Shown: positions 1-10,500, counted from the first letter of the stretch. The stretch: DNA of 64,000 bases from Planctomycetota bacterium (GCA_013285505.1 CP053450.1:2154796-2218795); one strand, 5' to 3'. Notes: generated by a model not told the origin, from the sequence alone. Made by a program: numbers and translations.

Positions 1-1274
1 GCCATCAACGGCCGTGCCGTCCGCCCGCCCGCGTGGTGGCGGCAAGGCGGCGGGGCCTGGGGCTGCATGCTCAGCCACATCCGCATCCTCGAGCAAGCGG
101 CTCGCCGACGGCCTCGACCGCGGCGGCGGCGTGCTGCTGGTGCTCGAGGACGACGCCCTGTTCCCCCCGGACTTCGCCGAGCGCGCCGCCCGCTTCATCC
201 GCGCCCTGCCCGACGACTGGGAACAGGCCTACCTCGGCGGCCAGCACCGGGGTCTCCGCGTCCGCCAGCCGCAGCGCGTCAACGACGAGGTCGTCCGACC
301 CTTCATGGTCAACCGCACGCAGGCTTACGCCGTGCGCGGGCCGTTCATCCGCGTGCTCTATCAGCACCTCTGCGACTGGCCCGCGCACGCCCGCTCGCCG
401 CGCCACCACGTAGACCACCGGATGGAGTTGCTCCACGCCTCGGGGCGGCACAAGGTCTACGCGCCCGCGACCTGGATCGTCGGCCAGGCCGGCGGTCCGA
501 GCGACATCTCCGGCCGCGTCACCCAGGACCGCTTCTGGAACGGCTGGGGCAAGGGCCCGCGGCAGGCAGTGCGCCCGCCCGTGTGGGTCATCGGCCTGCA
601 CCGCTCAGGCTCGTCCGTCACCGCCGGCATCCTCCACCGCCTCGGCGTGCACATGGGCAACCGCCTGATCGGCTACGAGAACCGTGGGGGTCGGGGCACC
701 GGCGGCTTCGAGGCGCACGGCCTCGCCATGATCTGCGAGCAGGCGTACCCGTTCCCGTCGATCGAGCGGGCTGTGCCGATCGACACCACGCGCCGGCGCC
801 TCCGCGAGTGGATCGACGCCCGCCAGCCGCGAGGCCGCCTGGCGCGGCACGATCATGGGCGGCAAATACCCACACCTGTGCTTCATGATCGACCTGCTCC
901 TGGAATTCGAGCCCGAGAGCCGGTTCATCCACATCGATCGCCCGATGGAGGAGTCGATTCGTTCCTTGGTGGACCGCTCGGCCAAGGCCCGCGGCTGGCT
1001 CCGGGCGACGCCGGAGCAGTGCGAGCGCCTCCAACGGGCGCTGTGGGAGGCGAAGACGGAGGGGCTGGCGAGAGTGCCTACGAATCGCAAGTTCACTATA
1101 GAGTATGGTCGGCTTACGGATGATCCGGAGTCCGTGGTCACGTCGCTGGCAGCCTCTCTCGGGCTCACCGTAGCCACCAGGCAACTGGCGGCCGCCGCTG
1201 AACTCGTGAGGCCGAAAACCACGCAAAGGGGCTCGAAGCCCCAAGATAGACCGATCGGTTGCCGAACGGCCTGA
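1..1274 (+). pseudogene. Family-25-type glycosyltransferase fused to sulfotransferase, 5' partial, two frameshifts
   Basis: The window opens inside this gene. Frame 1 (1 to about 110) reads the family-25 glycosyltransferase motif GCMLSHIRILEQA. Frame 2 continues with the acidic motif VLLVLEDDALFPPDF and then, from about position 580, a sulfotransferase start VWVIGLHRSGSSVTAG (PAPS 5'-phosphosulfate loop). Frame 3 finishes with IMGGKYPHLCFMIDLLLEF and a tail ending at 1,274. The three pieces join into one plausible protein if one base is removed near 110 and one near 831. Such fusions would add a sugar and a sulfate to a surface polysaccharide; that role is inferred. The gene could be truly decayed, but the intact motifs on both sides of each shift favour sequence error. 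Confidence 0.6.
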
Positions 1275-1287
1275 GCCGGAATACACT
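1259..1287 (+). promoter_or_regulatory. Candidate sigma70-type promoter for the copper island
   Basis: A TTGCCG box (1259-1264) is followed after 17 bp by TACACT (1282-1287). The predicted transcription start lies about 25 bases before the ATG at 1,318. The site precedes the first gene of the tightly packed metal-efflux cluster. It is a consensus match only, with no operator visible beside it. Confidence 0.35.
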
Positions 1288-1317
1288 TCGAATGGCCTTT
1301 GTTCTCTCGAGTGACCG

Positions 1318-1776
1318 ATGACCCGTCTGACTTCGCCACATGCACGATGGATGCTCGCGACCGTGATGGCGGTCGCGCTGCCGTTCTGCTGCTGCAACGG
1401 GCGGTTGGTCACTCAGGCCTTTGGGGCATTGGCGTCGATCCAAACGGTTGCGCACGGATCGCACCACGAGGACACCGACCGGCATCGCGGGGAGTCCCGC
1501 GAATCTGGTCATGGGTGTCACTCATCCGGCCAAAGCGAGGGACCAACGCCCTGTGATGACGACGGGCCATGCGACTGCGAGCAGCACAAGCAGATCAAGC
1601 AGGTGCCCGAGCGTTCGACGACGATCGATCACACATGCGCGGTGATCGCTGTTCTGCCCTGCGTCGAGCGGTTGGAATGGGTTCCTGAACCACCGAGCAT
1701 CGCCCGCCTCAGCCCCGCAGCGGTCCCACGACCGCCAACGTCGCTGCTGCGCCTGCACTGCGCGCTGACCATCTAG
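1318..1776 (+). CDS. Small exported Cys/His-rich protein heading the copper operon
   Basis: This 152-residue protein starts with a signal-like hydrophobic stretch (residues 10-30) containing a CCC cluster. The middle is His/Cys-rich (HGSHHEDTDRH, HGCHSS, CDCEQHKQ), suggesting periplasmic metal binding. The last residues return to a hydrophobic LLRLHCALTI. I do not recognise a named family; it resembles the small DUF2946-like proteins often found at the head of copper-efflux operons, but that is a guess from layout. A similar-sized protein heads the second pump cluster (31,761-32,207). It lies about 135 bp upstream of the YHS protein gene. Confidence 0.55.
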   Translation: MTRLTSPHARWMLATVMAVALPFCCCNGRLVTQAFGALASIQTVAHGSHHEDTDRHRGESRESGHGCHSSGQSEGPTPCDDDGPCDCEQHKQIKQVPERSTTIDHTCAVIAVLPCVERLEWVPEPPSIARLSPAAVPRPPTSLLRLHCALTI

Positions 1777-1913
1777 CAGATTCACCTGGCTACCCCGCCC
1801 TGACCGTCGCGGGGCTGCTCTGCGCGCGCTCACACTTTCACAACATCCATCCCTGACTCGCTGTCAGGGCCGATCCCCGATCCCCAACTCGCCCACCGGC
1901 GAAGGAGTACCAC

Positions 1914-2753
1914 ATGTCATCGATTCGCTGCATCCACCTGATTGCCGCACTGGGTATCACCGCGTCCGCCTCATCCGTCTCGGTCGCCCAGCACGAGGGG
2001 CACGAGCATGCCGAGGAGCCTGCACGCCAGCACGCCGACGACCGGGCGCTGAGCGACGACGCCCGGCGACTCGTCAACCTGTACCCGCTCTCCGTCTGTC
2101 CCATCTCCGGCGAGAAGCTCGGCTCCATGGGTGAGCCGGTCCTGCGCAGGTACGACAACCGGGAGGTCAGATTCTGCTGCGCCGGCTGCATCGACAAGTT
2201 CGAGGCCGACCTCGACGCATCTTGGCGAAAGGTTGACGAAGCGATCGTCAAGGACCAGCTGCGCTACTACCCGGCCCAGACGTGCGTCGTCTCCGGCGAG
2301 CCGCTGACCGAGGACGGCGAGGACATCGCGACCAATATGGTCTATGGCAATCGGCTTATTCGTCTGTGCTGCAAGATGTGCCAGAGAGACTTCAAGGCCA
2401 ACCCGGCCAAGTTCCTCGAGAAGCTCGACAAGGCTGCGATGGAGGCACAGCGCAAGGACTATCCCCTCGAGACCTGCCTCGTCAGCGGCGAGCAGCTCGG
2501 TTCCATGGGGGAGCCCGTCGAGTTTGTGGTCGCCGGCCGGTTGATGCGGCTGTGCTGCAATGGCTGCATGCCGAAGATCATCGCCGATCCGGCCAAGTAC
2601 ATCGCTGCCATCGACAAGGCCTGGCAGGAGAAGGGCAAGTACATGCCCGCGGACCATGAATCGGGCCACGACGATCACGGTAACCAGGACGACGACAAGG
2701 ACGACCATGGAGGTCATGACCACGGCGGTGGTGAGCACGACCACGGCGGGTGA
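1914..2753 (+). CDS. Exported protein with three tandem YHS/TRASH-like metal-binding repeats and His-rich tail
   Basis: The 279-residue protein has a signal peptide (cleavage likely after SVSVAQ) and a short His-rich segment. Three repeats of about 55 residues follow, near residues 56-105, 118-170 and 178-230. Each runs C-x2-SGE ... RxCCxxC with an aromatic and Pro-Ala-Lys tail, e.g. CPISGEKLGSMGEP then FCCAGCIDKF. The C-terminus is a His/Asp tail ending in HDHGGGEHDHGG. YHS/TRASH domains bind soft metals such as copper through these cysteines, so this is probably a periplasmic copper-binding or metal-delivery protein for the adjoining pump. The RBS GAAGGAG lies just upstream of the ATG. The three repeats probably arose by internal duplication. 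Confidence 0.75.
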   Translation: MSSIRCIHLIAALGITASASSVSVAQHEGHEHAEEPARQHADDRALSDDARRLVNLYPLSVCPISGEKLGSMGEPVLRRYDNREVRFCCAGCIDKFEADLDASWRKVDEAIVKDQLRYYPAQTCVVSGEPLTEDGEDIATNMVYGNRLIRLCCKMCQRDFKANPAKFLEKLDKAAMEAQRKDYPLETCLVSGEQLGSMGEPVEFVVAGRLMRLCCNGCMPKIIADPAKYIAAIDKAWQEKGKYMPADHESGHDDHGNQDDDKDDHGGHDHGGGEHDHGG

Positions 2754-2778
2754 ACACGCGCAAGGAAAGGGCAGTCAC

Positions 2779-3642
2779 ATGAACCGCACAATCATGCACG
2801 CTCTACACAGGGTCTGGATCAGCGGGCTTGTCATGCTGGCTGTCCTGCCAATGGCAGGCTGGGCGCAGTCGTCCCCTCCGGGGCAACCCGGCGAGGGCGA
2901 CGGCCCGGTCAACGCCATGTGCCCGGTGACCACCGACGAGCCGATTGACCCTCGGTTCATCGTCGAATACGAGGGCAACGTAGTGGGATTCTGCTGCCGC
3001 AAGTGCCGGACGAAGTTCGAGCAGGATCCAGGCGCATACCTCCACAACTTGCCCGTTACCTTCACTCAGGATGAACGTGAGCACGCGCACGACCATGCTG
3101 ATGATGAACACGATGGCGGCGCCGCACCTGCGGTCAACTCCTTGACGAGTCAGCCGCTGGCTAGCGCCGACGACGAACACGCACACTCCCACGAAACCGG
3201 GGAACGCTCCAGGCTTGCGGTCTGGATCGGCAAGCTCCACCCGCCCGCAACGCACCTGCCGATCGGGTTGCTGATCGGCGCCGTCATCGCCGAACTCGGC
3301 GTGATCACGACCCACAGATCTTGGTTTCGACACACCGCGGGTTTCTGCCTGGCGCTTGCGGCGATCGGCGCCGTCGTCGCGGCGACACTCGGCTGGTTTA
3401 ACGGAGGCTTCGTGCTCTGGGACGACGACTGGGTTCAAGCGACCCATCGCTGGCTCGGCTCAGCCACGGCCGGCCTATCGCTCGTGGCGCTCATTCTATT
3501 CGCACGCGCAATACGGCCAGGAGCGCCAAGCGGCGCGGTGACGGCATATCGAGTCGGGCTCTTCGTGACCACAGGCCTCGTTGGTATGACCGGATTCTTC
3601 GGCGGGGCCCTCGTCTATGGGATCGATCACTATGCATGGTAA
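2779..3642 (+). CDS. YHS-domain protein fused to DUF2231-like membrane domain
   Basis: The start is the ATG after AAGGAAAGGG; an earlier in-frame start would overlap the previous gene. The 287-residue protein has a signal sequence, one YHS-type metal site (CPVTTDEPID ... VGFCCRKCRTKFEQDP), a His-rich linker with HAHDHADDEH, and a C-terminal four-helix membrane part. That part opens with LHPPATHLPIGLLIGA, the signature of DUF2231. DUF2231 proteins are often haem- or redox-linked membrane proteins, though the family role is not settled. The protein probably anchors a periplasmic copper site in the membrane. It overlaps the next gene by 11 bases. Confidence 0.7.
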   Translation: MNRTIMHALHRVWISGLVMLAVLPMAGWAQSSPPGQPGEGDGPVNAMCPVTTDEPIDPRFIVEYEGNVVGFCCRKCRTKFEQDPGAYLHNLPVTFTQDEREHAHDHADDEHDGGAAPAVNSLTSQPLASADDEHAHSHETGERSRLAVWIGKLHPPATHLPIGLLIGAVIAELGVITTHRSWFRHTAGFCLALAAIGAVVAATLGWFNGGFVLWDDDWVQATHRWLGSATAGLSLVALILFARAIRPGAPSGAVTAYRVGLFVTTGLVGMTGFFGGALVYGIDHYAW

Positions 3643-5098
3643 CAAGACCGGCCTGCGATTGATGGCAGCTGCCGTCCTAATCCTGCTGGCACCCTTTGGG
3701 ATGCTCGGCTGCGGAGGAAGTCCCTTTGCTCTCGACCAGCAGTCGCGCGGGCGCATCGAGCGTGCGGAGGAATGGCGGTCCACCCTATTGCGCTCCGACT
3801 ATCGCGCGAACATGGGCTCCGCCCTGGCGCAGGAACTCGGGCACCCTCAAACGGCTGAGGAGTACGTGTCACTAGCGCTTTCGCGCAACCCCGCCATCCG
3901 GTCCGCCGAGGCCAAGGTCCGCAGACTGCTCGAGCGCGCTCCACAGGCTCGAAGCCTGGAGGACCCAATGCTGATGGTCGCTCCGGTGGGCGAGATGGCC
4001 GAGACCGCCGCGGGACAAGTCGGCGTCATGACGTCGCTGAGCCAGCGCATCCCCCTGACATCCAAGCTGGATGCGCGCGGCAGGGTTGCCGAGCTTGAAG
4101 CGGCCCAGGCGGAGGCCGAGCTCCAGCAGGTCAAACTGCAGGTCGCGGCGGATACGCGGAGGACCTACTGGACCTTTTTCTTCGTCAGTCGGGCGATCCA
4201 GACCACAGAACAGAGCCGCGAACTTCTCGCGCAGCTGCGAGACGTCGCGGACGCCCAATTCCGGGCGGGGCAGCGGAACCAGCAGGATGTGCTGCGCGCG
4301 GCGGCGGAACTGGGGAATCTCGATACCGAGCTTACCGTGCTGAGGCAGCGGCGCGACACGGCCGCGGCGATGCTCCGCCAGCTCATCGATGCCCCGCCAT
4401 CCCAGCCGATCGGCGAGCCGCAACCCACGGAGGGCGATGAGGTCGTCGTGAAGCGCGATGCGCTGCTCGCCCATGCTTCGCAGACGAACCCTTCGCTCCG
4501 TCGCATCTCTGAACGCATGGCGCAGTTCGAAGAGCAGCAGCGCTTCGCCAAGCTCAACCGCTGGCCGGACCTGACGGTCAGCCTCTCGTACAACCTCGTG
4601 GACGACGAGGGACTCTCGCCCGTGGCCAACGGCGACGACCAATGGTGGGTCGGATTCGGGATCAACCTGCCGATCTGGGCCGAGAAGTACGACGCGGCCG
4701 AGCGCGAGGCGGTGTTCGGCCGCCTCGAGGCTGCGTCCGAACTCGCCGCCGAGCGCAATCGGGTTTCGTTCCGCGTCGAGGATGCGCTGCTGCGGCTCGA
4801 ATCCCAGCGGGAGGTCCTGCGGCTGCTGCGAGAGCAGGTGATTCCCGACGCGAGCGCAGCGGTTGAGGCGGCCGCCACGACGTACCGCACGGGCTCTGGC
4901 GATTTCCTCGTGCTCGTGGACAACTGGCGGAAGCTGCTGAGCTACCAGGTGATGGAGCACCAGGTCGTGGCCAACGTCGAGCAGGCCCTCGCCGACCTTC
5001 AGCAGGCTGTGGGGACGGACATCGATCGGCTCACGGGCGAGCCAATCACCGGCAGTGGCGACATGCATGAGGGCGGGGACAAGGAGTCGAGTAGATGA
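3632..5098 (+). CDS. cusC: TolC-family outer-membrane lipoprotein of copper/silver efflux (CusC-like)
   Basis: This 488-residue protein starts at the ATG giving MHGNKTGLRLMAAAV, which makes a standard lipoprotein signal ending in GMLGC; an ATG 15 bases upstream is also possible. The body is the duplicated long-helix outer-membrane factor fold (QAEAELQQVKLQVAADTRR, GTGPV-like turns), including the common TYRTGSGDFLVLVDNWRKLL segment. It forms the exit duct of the tripartite pump with the next two genes. It overlaps the gene before by 11 bases and the gene after by 4 (ATGA), consistent with translational coupling. Confidence 0.85.
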   Translation: MHGNKTGLRLMAAAVLILLAPFGMLGCGGSPFALDQQSRGRIERAEEWRSTLLRSDYRANMGSALAQELGHPQTAEEYVSLALSRNPAIRSAEAKVRRLLERAPQARSLEDPMLMVAPVGEMAETAAGQVGVMTSLSQRIPLTSKLDARGRVAELEAAQAEAELQQVKLQVAADTRRTYWTFFFVSRAIQTTEQSRELLAQLRDVADAQFRAGQRNQQDVLRAAAELGNLDTELTVLRQRRDTAAAMLRQLIDAPPSQPIGEPQPTEGDEVVVKRDALLAHASQTNPSLRRISERMAQFEEQQRFAKLNRWPDLTVSLSYNLVDDEGLSPVANGDDQWWVGFGINLPIWAEKYDAAEREAVFGRLEAASELAAERNRVSFRVEDALLRLESQREVLRLLREQVIPDASAAVEAAATTYRTGSGDFLVLVDNWRKLLSYQVMEHQVVANVEQALADLQQAVGTDIDRLTGEPITGSGDMHEGGDKESSR

Positions 5099-7530
5099 CG
5101 ACTTCAGAAACACACAAGATCGGAAGCGAGGCCCACGAAGGCGACTCGCCAAACACTCCGACGAAGCCGGCGCCGCCGCCCAGCCGCCGTCCGCTCAAGG
5201 CGATGCCGTGGTGGCTGCTCGCTGCCTTCGCCCTCGTCGCCGCGATCAGCGCGTGGCTGGGGATGCGCTTTGGCGGCAGCATTGTCGACTCATTGAGAGA
5301 GACCACGGCGCGCGTTGCGCGATCGACCACTGCGGCGGGCCATGATCATGCAGCTGAGACGGGAGGAGATGCCGCAAGCGGAGCCACGCAGTACTACACC
5401 TGCGGCATGCATCCGTGGGTCATTCTGCCACGGCCCGGCGACTGCCCGATCTGCCACATGAAGCTCACACCGCTGGACCCGGCCAAGTTCACCGGCCAGG
5501 TCGCGATCGATCCGGTGGTCGTCCAGAACATCGGAGTGCGCGTCGAACCGGTTACGGAAGGGCCGCTGGTCCGCACGATCCGCACCGTCGGAACCGTGGA
5601 CTACGACGAGACGCGGGTCCGCGATGTGAATACAAAGATCGCCGGCTGGATCGAGGATCTCCACATTGACTTTCTCGGCGCCGCGGTGGAGCAGGGACAG
5701 CCACTGTTCGAGGTGTACTCGCCGGCGCTCTTCCAGGCGCAGGAGGAGTACCTGCTGGCGCTGCGCACACAGCGGGCGCCCGGGACTGAACGGCCGGGCC
5801 AGCCGCTCGATCTCGTCGCGTCCGCTCGAACGAAGCTCGAGCTCTTCGATGTGACACCTCAGCAGATCGAAGCACTGGCAGAGGCGGGACAACCGTCCCG
5901 CACCATGTCGGTGCTCAGTCCGCACACCGGCACCGTCATCGCCAAGCACGCCAACGAGGGGATGCGGATCGAGCCCGGCATGCAGGTCTTCCGAATCGCA
6001 GACCTATCCCGTGTGTGGGTACTCGTCACACTCTACGAGTCGCAACTGCCTTTCGTTTCCGAAGGCCAACTGGCCGTGATGTCACTGCCCTACATCCCGG
6101 GCCTGACACTTGAGGGGCGCGTCGTCTACATCTATCCCTACGTGGACACGAGGACACGCGAAGTTCAGGTCCGCCTTGAGTTCGAGAATCCCACGGGGCT
6201 CCTGAAGCCAGGGATGTTCGCCACGGTGGAACTTCAGAGCACGCTCAAGCGTGAAGCCGTGCTCGTACCTCGGGCCGCGGTCATCTCAACGGGGACACGT
6301 AGCGTCGCGTTCGTCAGCCTCGGCGAGGGCAAGTTCGAGCCTCGCGATGTCCGCATCGGCGTCGAAGCCGGCGATGGCCAGGTTGAGGTGCTCGACGGGC
6401 TCAAGCCGGGCGAATTGGTTGTGACGTCCGGCCAGTTCCTGCTCGATAGTGAGTCGCGCGTGCGGGAGGCCCTGGCGAAGATGATCCGTGGCGACCTCGC
6501 CTCGGAGCAGACCGCGGAGGTAGCGACAGCGGGGGCGAGTGAACTCGACTCGCTCCCGGCCCCCGTCGCCGCAGGGCTTGCGGACGCACTTCGCGCCTAC
6601 TTTGTGATCGGCGATCGCCTTGCGGCCGATTCCGACTCGGGCATTGCCGATCCCGCGAGATCGCTCGCCGCGGCGCTCGATCGCACGATCGGCGTTCCCA
6701 TTCCCACCGACGAGCACTTCTGGCACCGTCACACCGAGGCCGCGGTCGCACGCGGCAAAGCGCTGGAACTTGCGTCGGCGTCGGGCCTGGAATCGGCGCG
6801 TGAGGCGTTTGCTGATCTCAGCGTGGCGCTCGACAAACTCGTTCGGGCCACCGGGGTCCCGCCCGCGCTCGAGGTCGGCGTCCAGTCGCTCCACTGCCCG
6901 ATGTTCCGGGAGGGTCAAGGCGGAGCGCTCTGGCTCCAGCCGGCCGGAGGAGTGCGCAATCCATTCTTCGGAGCGATGATGCTGGAGTGCTTCGATCGAC
7001 GGGAAGCGCTCCCAATCACGGGCGAGCGGCCCGCAACAGAGGGCGCCGTTCCGTCGGCGGATGAATCACCGGCTGGCCACGCGATCGCGCCGGATGGTTC
7101 GCGCACAGAGGTCCAGATGACCCTGGCGACTGCGCTCGGTGCATATTTAGCGGCGCAGGACAGCCTCACGAAGGACGACGCCCGACGCGCGGCCGAGAGT
7201 CTTCGGCACATGGTGGAGAACGTCGGTCCGCTTCTCGCCCTCGATGGAACTGCGGGAGACGCGGCCGAGCAGATCCGTGTCGCCGCCCGCGATCCCGGCG
7301 CTGACCTTGCCTCCATCCGATCCACCTTCGCATTGGTGTCCAATGCGCTGCTCGTGATCTCCGAAGCACTTCCACCTCCAACGACCGAAGGCGGCGTCTT
7401 CCACGCATACTGCCCGATGGTCAAGGAGCACTGGCTCCAGGCCGGAGAGGACATCCGCAATCCCTACGACCCCGGCATGCTCCGTTGCGGCACGATCAAG
7501 GCGCGGCTGGATCGGGAGGCCGGGCGATGA
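5095..7530 (+). CDS. cusB: RND efflux periplasmic adaptor (CusB-like) with HMBD and two C-terminal DUF3347-like domains
   Basis: At 811 residues this adaptor is about twice the usual CusB length. After a membrane anchor (residues 40-60) comes a heavy-metal-binding HMBD motif, YTCGMHPWVILP ... CPICHMKLTPLDP (residues about 100-127). The standard barrel, lipoyl and beta-barrel region runs to about residue 460 (VAIDPVVVQNIGVRVEPV, YSPALFQAQEEYLLAL). The extra part holds two helical DUF3347-like units, each ending in a CPM motif: LHCPMFREGQGG ... RNPFFGAMMLEC near residue 600 and AYCPMVKEHWLQ ... RNPYDPGMLRCG near 771. The adaptor links the inner-membrane pump to TolC and probably collects Cu/Ag. 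Its stop overlaps the pump start by ATGA. Confidence 0.88.
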   Translation: MTTSETHKIGSEAHEGDSPNTPTKPAPPPSRRPLKAMPWWLLAAFALVAAISAWLGMRFGGSIVDSLRETTARVARSTTAAGHDHAAETGGDAASGATQYYTCGMHPWVILPRPGDCPICHMKLTPLDPAKFTGQVAIDPVVVQNIGVRVEPVTEGPLVRTIRTVGTVDYDETRVRDVNTKIAGWIEDLHIDFLGAAVEQGQPLFEVYSPALFQAQEEYLLALRTQRAPGTERPGQPLDLVASARTKLELFDVTPQQIEALAEAGQPSRTMSVLSPHTGTVIAKHANEGMRIEPGMQVFRIADLSRVWVLVTLYESQLPFVSEGQLAVMSLPYIPGLTLEGRVVYIYPYVDTRTREVQVRLEFENPTGLLKPGMFATVELQSTLKREAVLVPRAAVISTGTRSVAFVSLGEGKFEPRDVRIGVEAGDGQVEVLDGLKPGELVVTSGQFLLDSESRVREALAKMIRGDLASEQTAEVATAGASELDSLPAPVAAGLADALRAYFVIGDRLAADSDSGIADPARSLAAALDRTIGVPIPTDEHFWHRHTEAAVARGKALELASASGLESAREAFADLSVALDKLVRATGVPPALEVGVQSLHCPMFREGQGGALWLQPAGGVRNPFFGAMMLECFDRREALPITGERPATEGAVPSADESPAGHAIAPDGSRTEVQMTLATALGAYLAAQDSLTKDDARRAAESLRHMVENVGPLLALDGTAGDAAEQIRVAARDPGADLASIRSTFALVSNALLVISEALPPPTTEGGVFHAYCPMVKEHWLQAGEDIRNPYDPGMLRCGTIKARLDREAGR

Positions 7531-10500
7531 TTGCGCGGCTCATCGACTGGTGCCTCCACAACCGCCTGATGGTCGTGCTGCTCACGGCTGTTCTGGTCGC
7601 GGCGGGCGTCTACTCCGCCCGCAACATCACCGTGGATGCAATCCCGGACCTCTCCGACGTACAGGTCGTCATCCGCACCGAGTACCCCGGGCAGGCGCCC
7701 CAGATCATCGAGGACCAGGTCACATACCCGCTGACGACGGCGATGCTCGCCGTGCCGTACGCCAAGGTTGTGCGCGGGTACAGCATGTTCGGTTCGAGCT
7801 TCGTCTACATCATCTTCGAGGACGGGACAGACCTCTACTGGGCGCGCAGCCGGGTTCTGGAGCAGCTCAGCACAGTCGCCAACCGGCTGCCCGCGGGCGC
7901 GAGCCCGCAACTCGGGCCGGATGCCACGGGTGTTGGGTGGATCTTCCAGTACGTGCTTACGACCGGCCGGTACTGCCCCGACCACCCGCAGGGGGTATGG
8001 CACGATCCAGAAACGGACTCCTGGTTCGCGTCGCGGGACGACGCGCCGGAGGAAAGCCGCGCGGAGCTCATTCATCACCGCATTCTGCCCGAGCGCAGGG
8101 TCGTCTGGGCAGATCGTCAGGAGAACCGCCGCTACGAATCGATCGACGACGCCCCGCAAGAAGCACGCGATCGCCTTGAGGAGATCGAACTGGTCAGAGG
8201 CTTCGATCGGTGCCCGCTTGATGGCAATCCGCTGGCTCGATCAACCGTAGACCTTGCCGATCTCAGGTCGCTTCAGGATTGGTACCTGCGCTACGAGCTG
8301 ACGGCCGTCGAGGGCGTGAGCGAGGTGGCTTCGATCGGCGGGTTCGTCCGACAGTACCAGGTCGTCGTCGATCCCGTCCAACTCCGCGCCTACCGGATCC
8401 CGATCTCCAGGGTCAAGATGGCGATCCAGCGATCGAACGTGGACGTCGGCGGCCGGCTGATGGAGATGAGCGAGACCGAGTTCATGGTCCGCGGCCTGGG
8501 CTACCTCGGGACGTTGACGCCCGAAGAAGTGGCGGAGGCGGGTGGAAGAGGCGAGACGGTCTCGCACCTCCGCAGCGATCGCGTACTGGAGGAACTTCGG
8601 CAGATCGCCCTCGGTGCGACGCCTTCCGGGACGCCCATCTACCTCTCGGATGTCGCTGAGGTTCGGGTTGGGCCGGACATTCGCCGCGGCATCGCAGAAT
8701 GGAACGGCGAGGGCGAGACGGTCGGCGGCGTGGTGGTGATGCGCTTCGGCGAGAACGCGCAGCGCACGATCGAGCGGGTCCGCGCCAAGCTCAGCGGCCT
8801 CGAGCAGGGGCTGCCTCCCGGGGTGGCCATCGAGGTGGCTTACGACCGCAGCGATCTGATCGGTCGGGCTGTCCACACGCTCACGGGGACTCTGATCGAA
8901 GAGATCGCGGTCGTCTCCATCGTCATCGTTCTGTTTCTGCTGCACGCCCGGAGCGCTATCGTCGCGGCGTTCGTGCTGCCCACGGGCGTGCTCGCCGCAG
9001 TCGGACTCATGCACCTGCTCGGCATCAACGCGAACATCATGTCGCTGGGGGGCATCGCGATCTCCATCGGCGTGATGGTGGACAGCTCGGTCATCATGGT
9101 CGAAAACGCTCACAAGCACCTGGAGCGTGAAAAGCAGCGTTCGGCCGAAGGGCTGATGCCGAAGTCCCGCGTGCAGATCATGAGCGAGTCGGCACGTGAG
9201 GTCGGTCCCACGCTGTTTTTCAGCCTCCTGATCATCACGGTGAGCTTCCTGCCCATCTTCGTGCTCGGTGAGCAGTCTGGGCGGCTGTTCAAGCCGCTCG
9301 CCTTCACGAAGACGTTCGCTATCGGAGCCGGGGCCGTGCTGGCGGTGACGATCATCCCGGTGTTGATGTACTACTTCGTGAGTGAGCGGACGGTGCCGCG
9401 CAGCTGGAGCTGGTCGCGCCAGTGGGCTGCCTACGCGGGGACGGCCGTCGTTCCCGCCGCCGCACTAGCCCTGAGTCCACTCGGCTCGCTGTCGGCGTGG
9501 CGGTGGTGGTTTGTGATCGGTTGGGTCATCTTCTCGCTGCTGGTACTTGCGCCGCAAAGGATCATCTCCGAAGAACGCAATCCGATCAGTTGGGTGTTGC
9601 AGCGCGTCTACGAGCCGTTCTTCCGCTTCGTGATGCAGTACCGCTGGCTGACGCTCGCCATCGCTGGACTGCTGCTCGCGTCGACGCTCTACCCAATGAG
9701 CCGCCTCGGCAGCGAGTTCATGCCTCCGCTTGAGGAGGGCGACCTGCTCTACATGCCGACGACGGACCCCGGGCTAAGCGTCACCAAGGCGCGCGAGCTG
9801 CTCCAGCAGACGGACCGGCTGATCGCGCAGTTTCCGGAGGTCGAGACGGTCTTTGGCAAAATCGGGCGCGCCGACACCGCGACCGATCCGGCGCCATTGA
9901 GCATGCTGGAGACGACGATCACGCTCCGGCGCGACAAGTCGCTCTGGCGCACCGTCGAGGTCTCTCGGTTCCACGACGGGTGGCCTGACTGGCTCGCGGC
10001 CGTTCCGCGCCGCATCTGGCCGAACACACGCCCAATCACCATCGACGAACTCGTGTACGGCTATGAGATGTCCGACGGCACGCACGTTCCGGGGCTGAAC
10101 GAGGTCATGCAGATCCCGGGCCTGACCAACTCGTGGACCATGCCCATCCGCACGCGGATCGACATGCTCTCCACGGGCATCCGTACGCCAATCGGCGTGA
10201 AGGTGCTCGGCCCGGACCTAGCCATGCTCGCGGACCTCTCCAACGAGATCTCGCAGGTGCTCAAGACAGCCGACGGCACCGGGGCGTACACCGTCAGCGC
10301 GTTCCCGGAAAAAAGCGTCGGCGGCAACTACCTCGACATCCGGACCGACCGCGAGGCGATCGCACGCTACGGCCTGCTCGTCGGCGATGTGCAGGATGTC
10401 ATCATGAGCGCCGTCGGGGGCATGAACGTCTCGACGACCGTTGAGGGCCTTGAGCGATACCCGATCAACCTGCGCTACCCGAGCGAACTGCGGGACAGCG

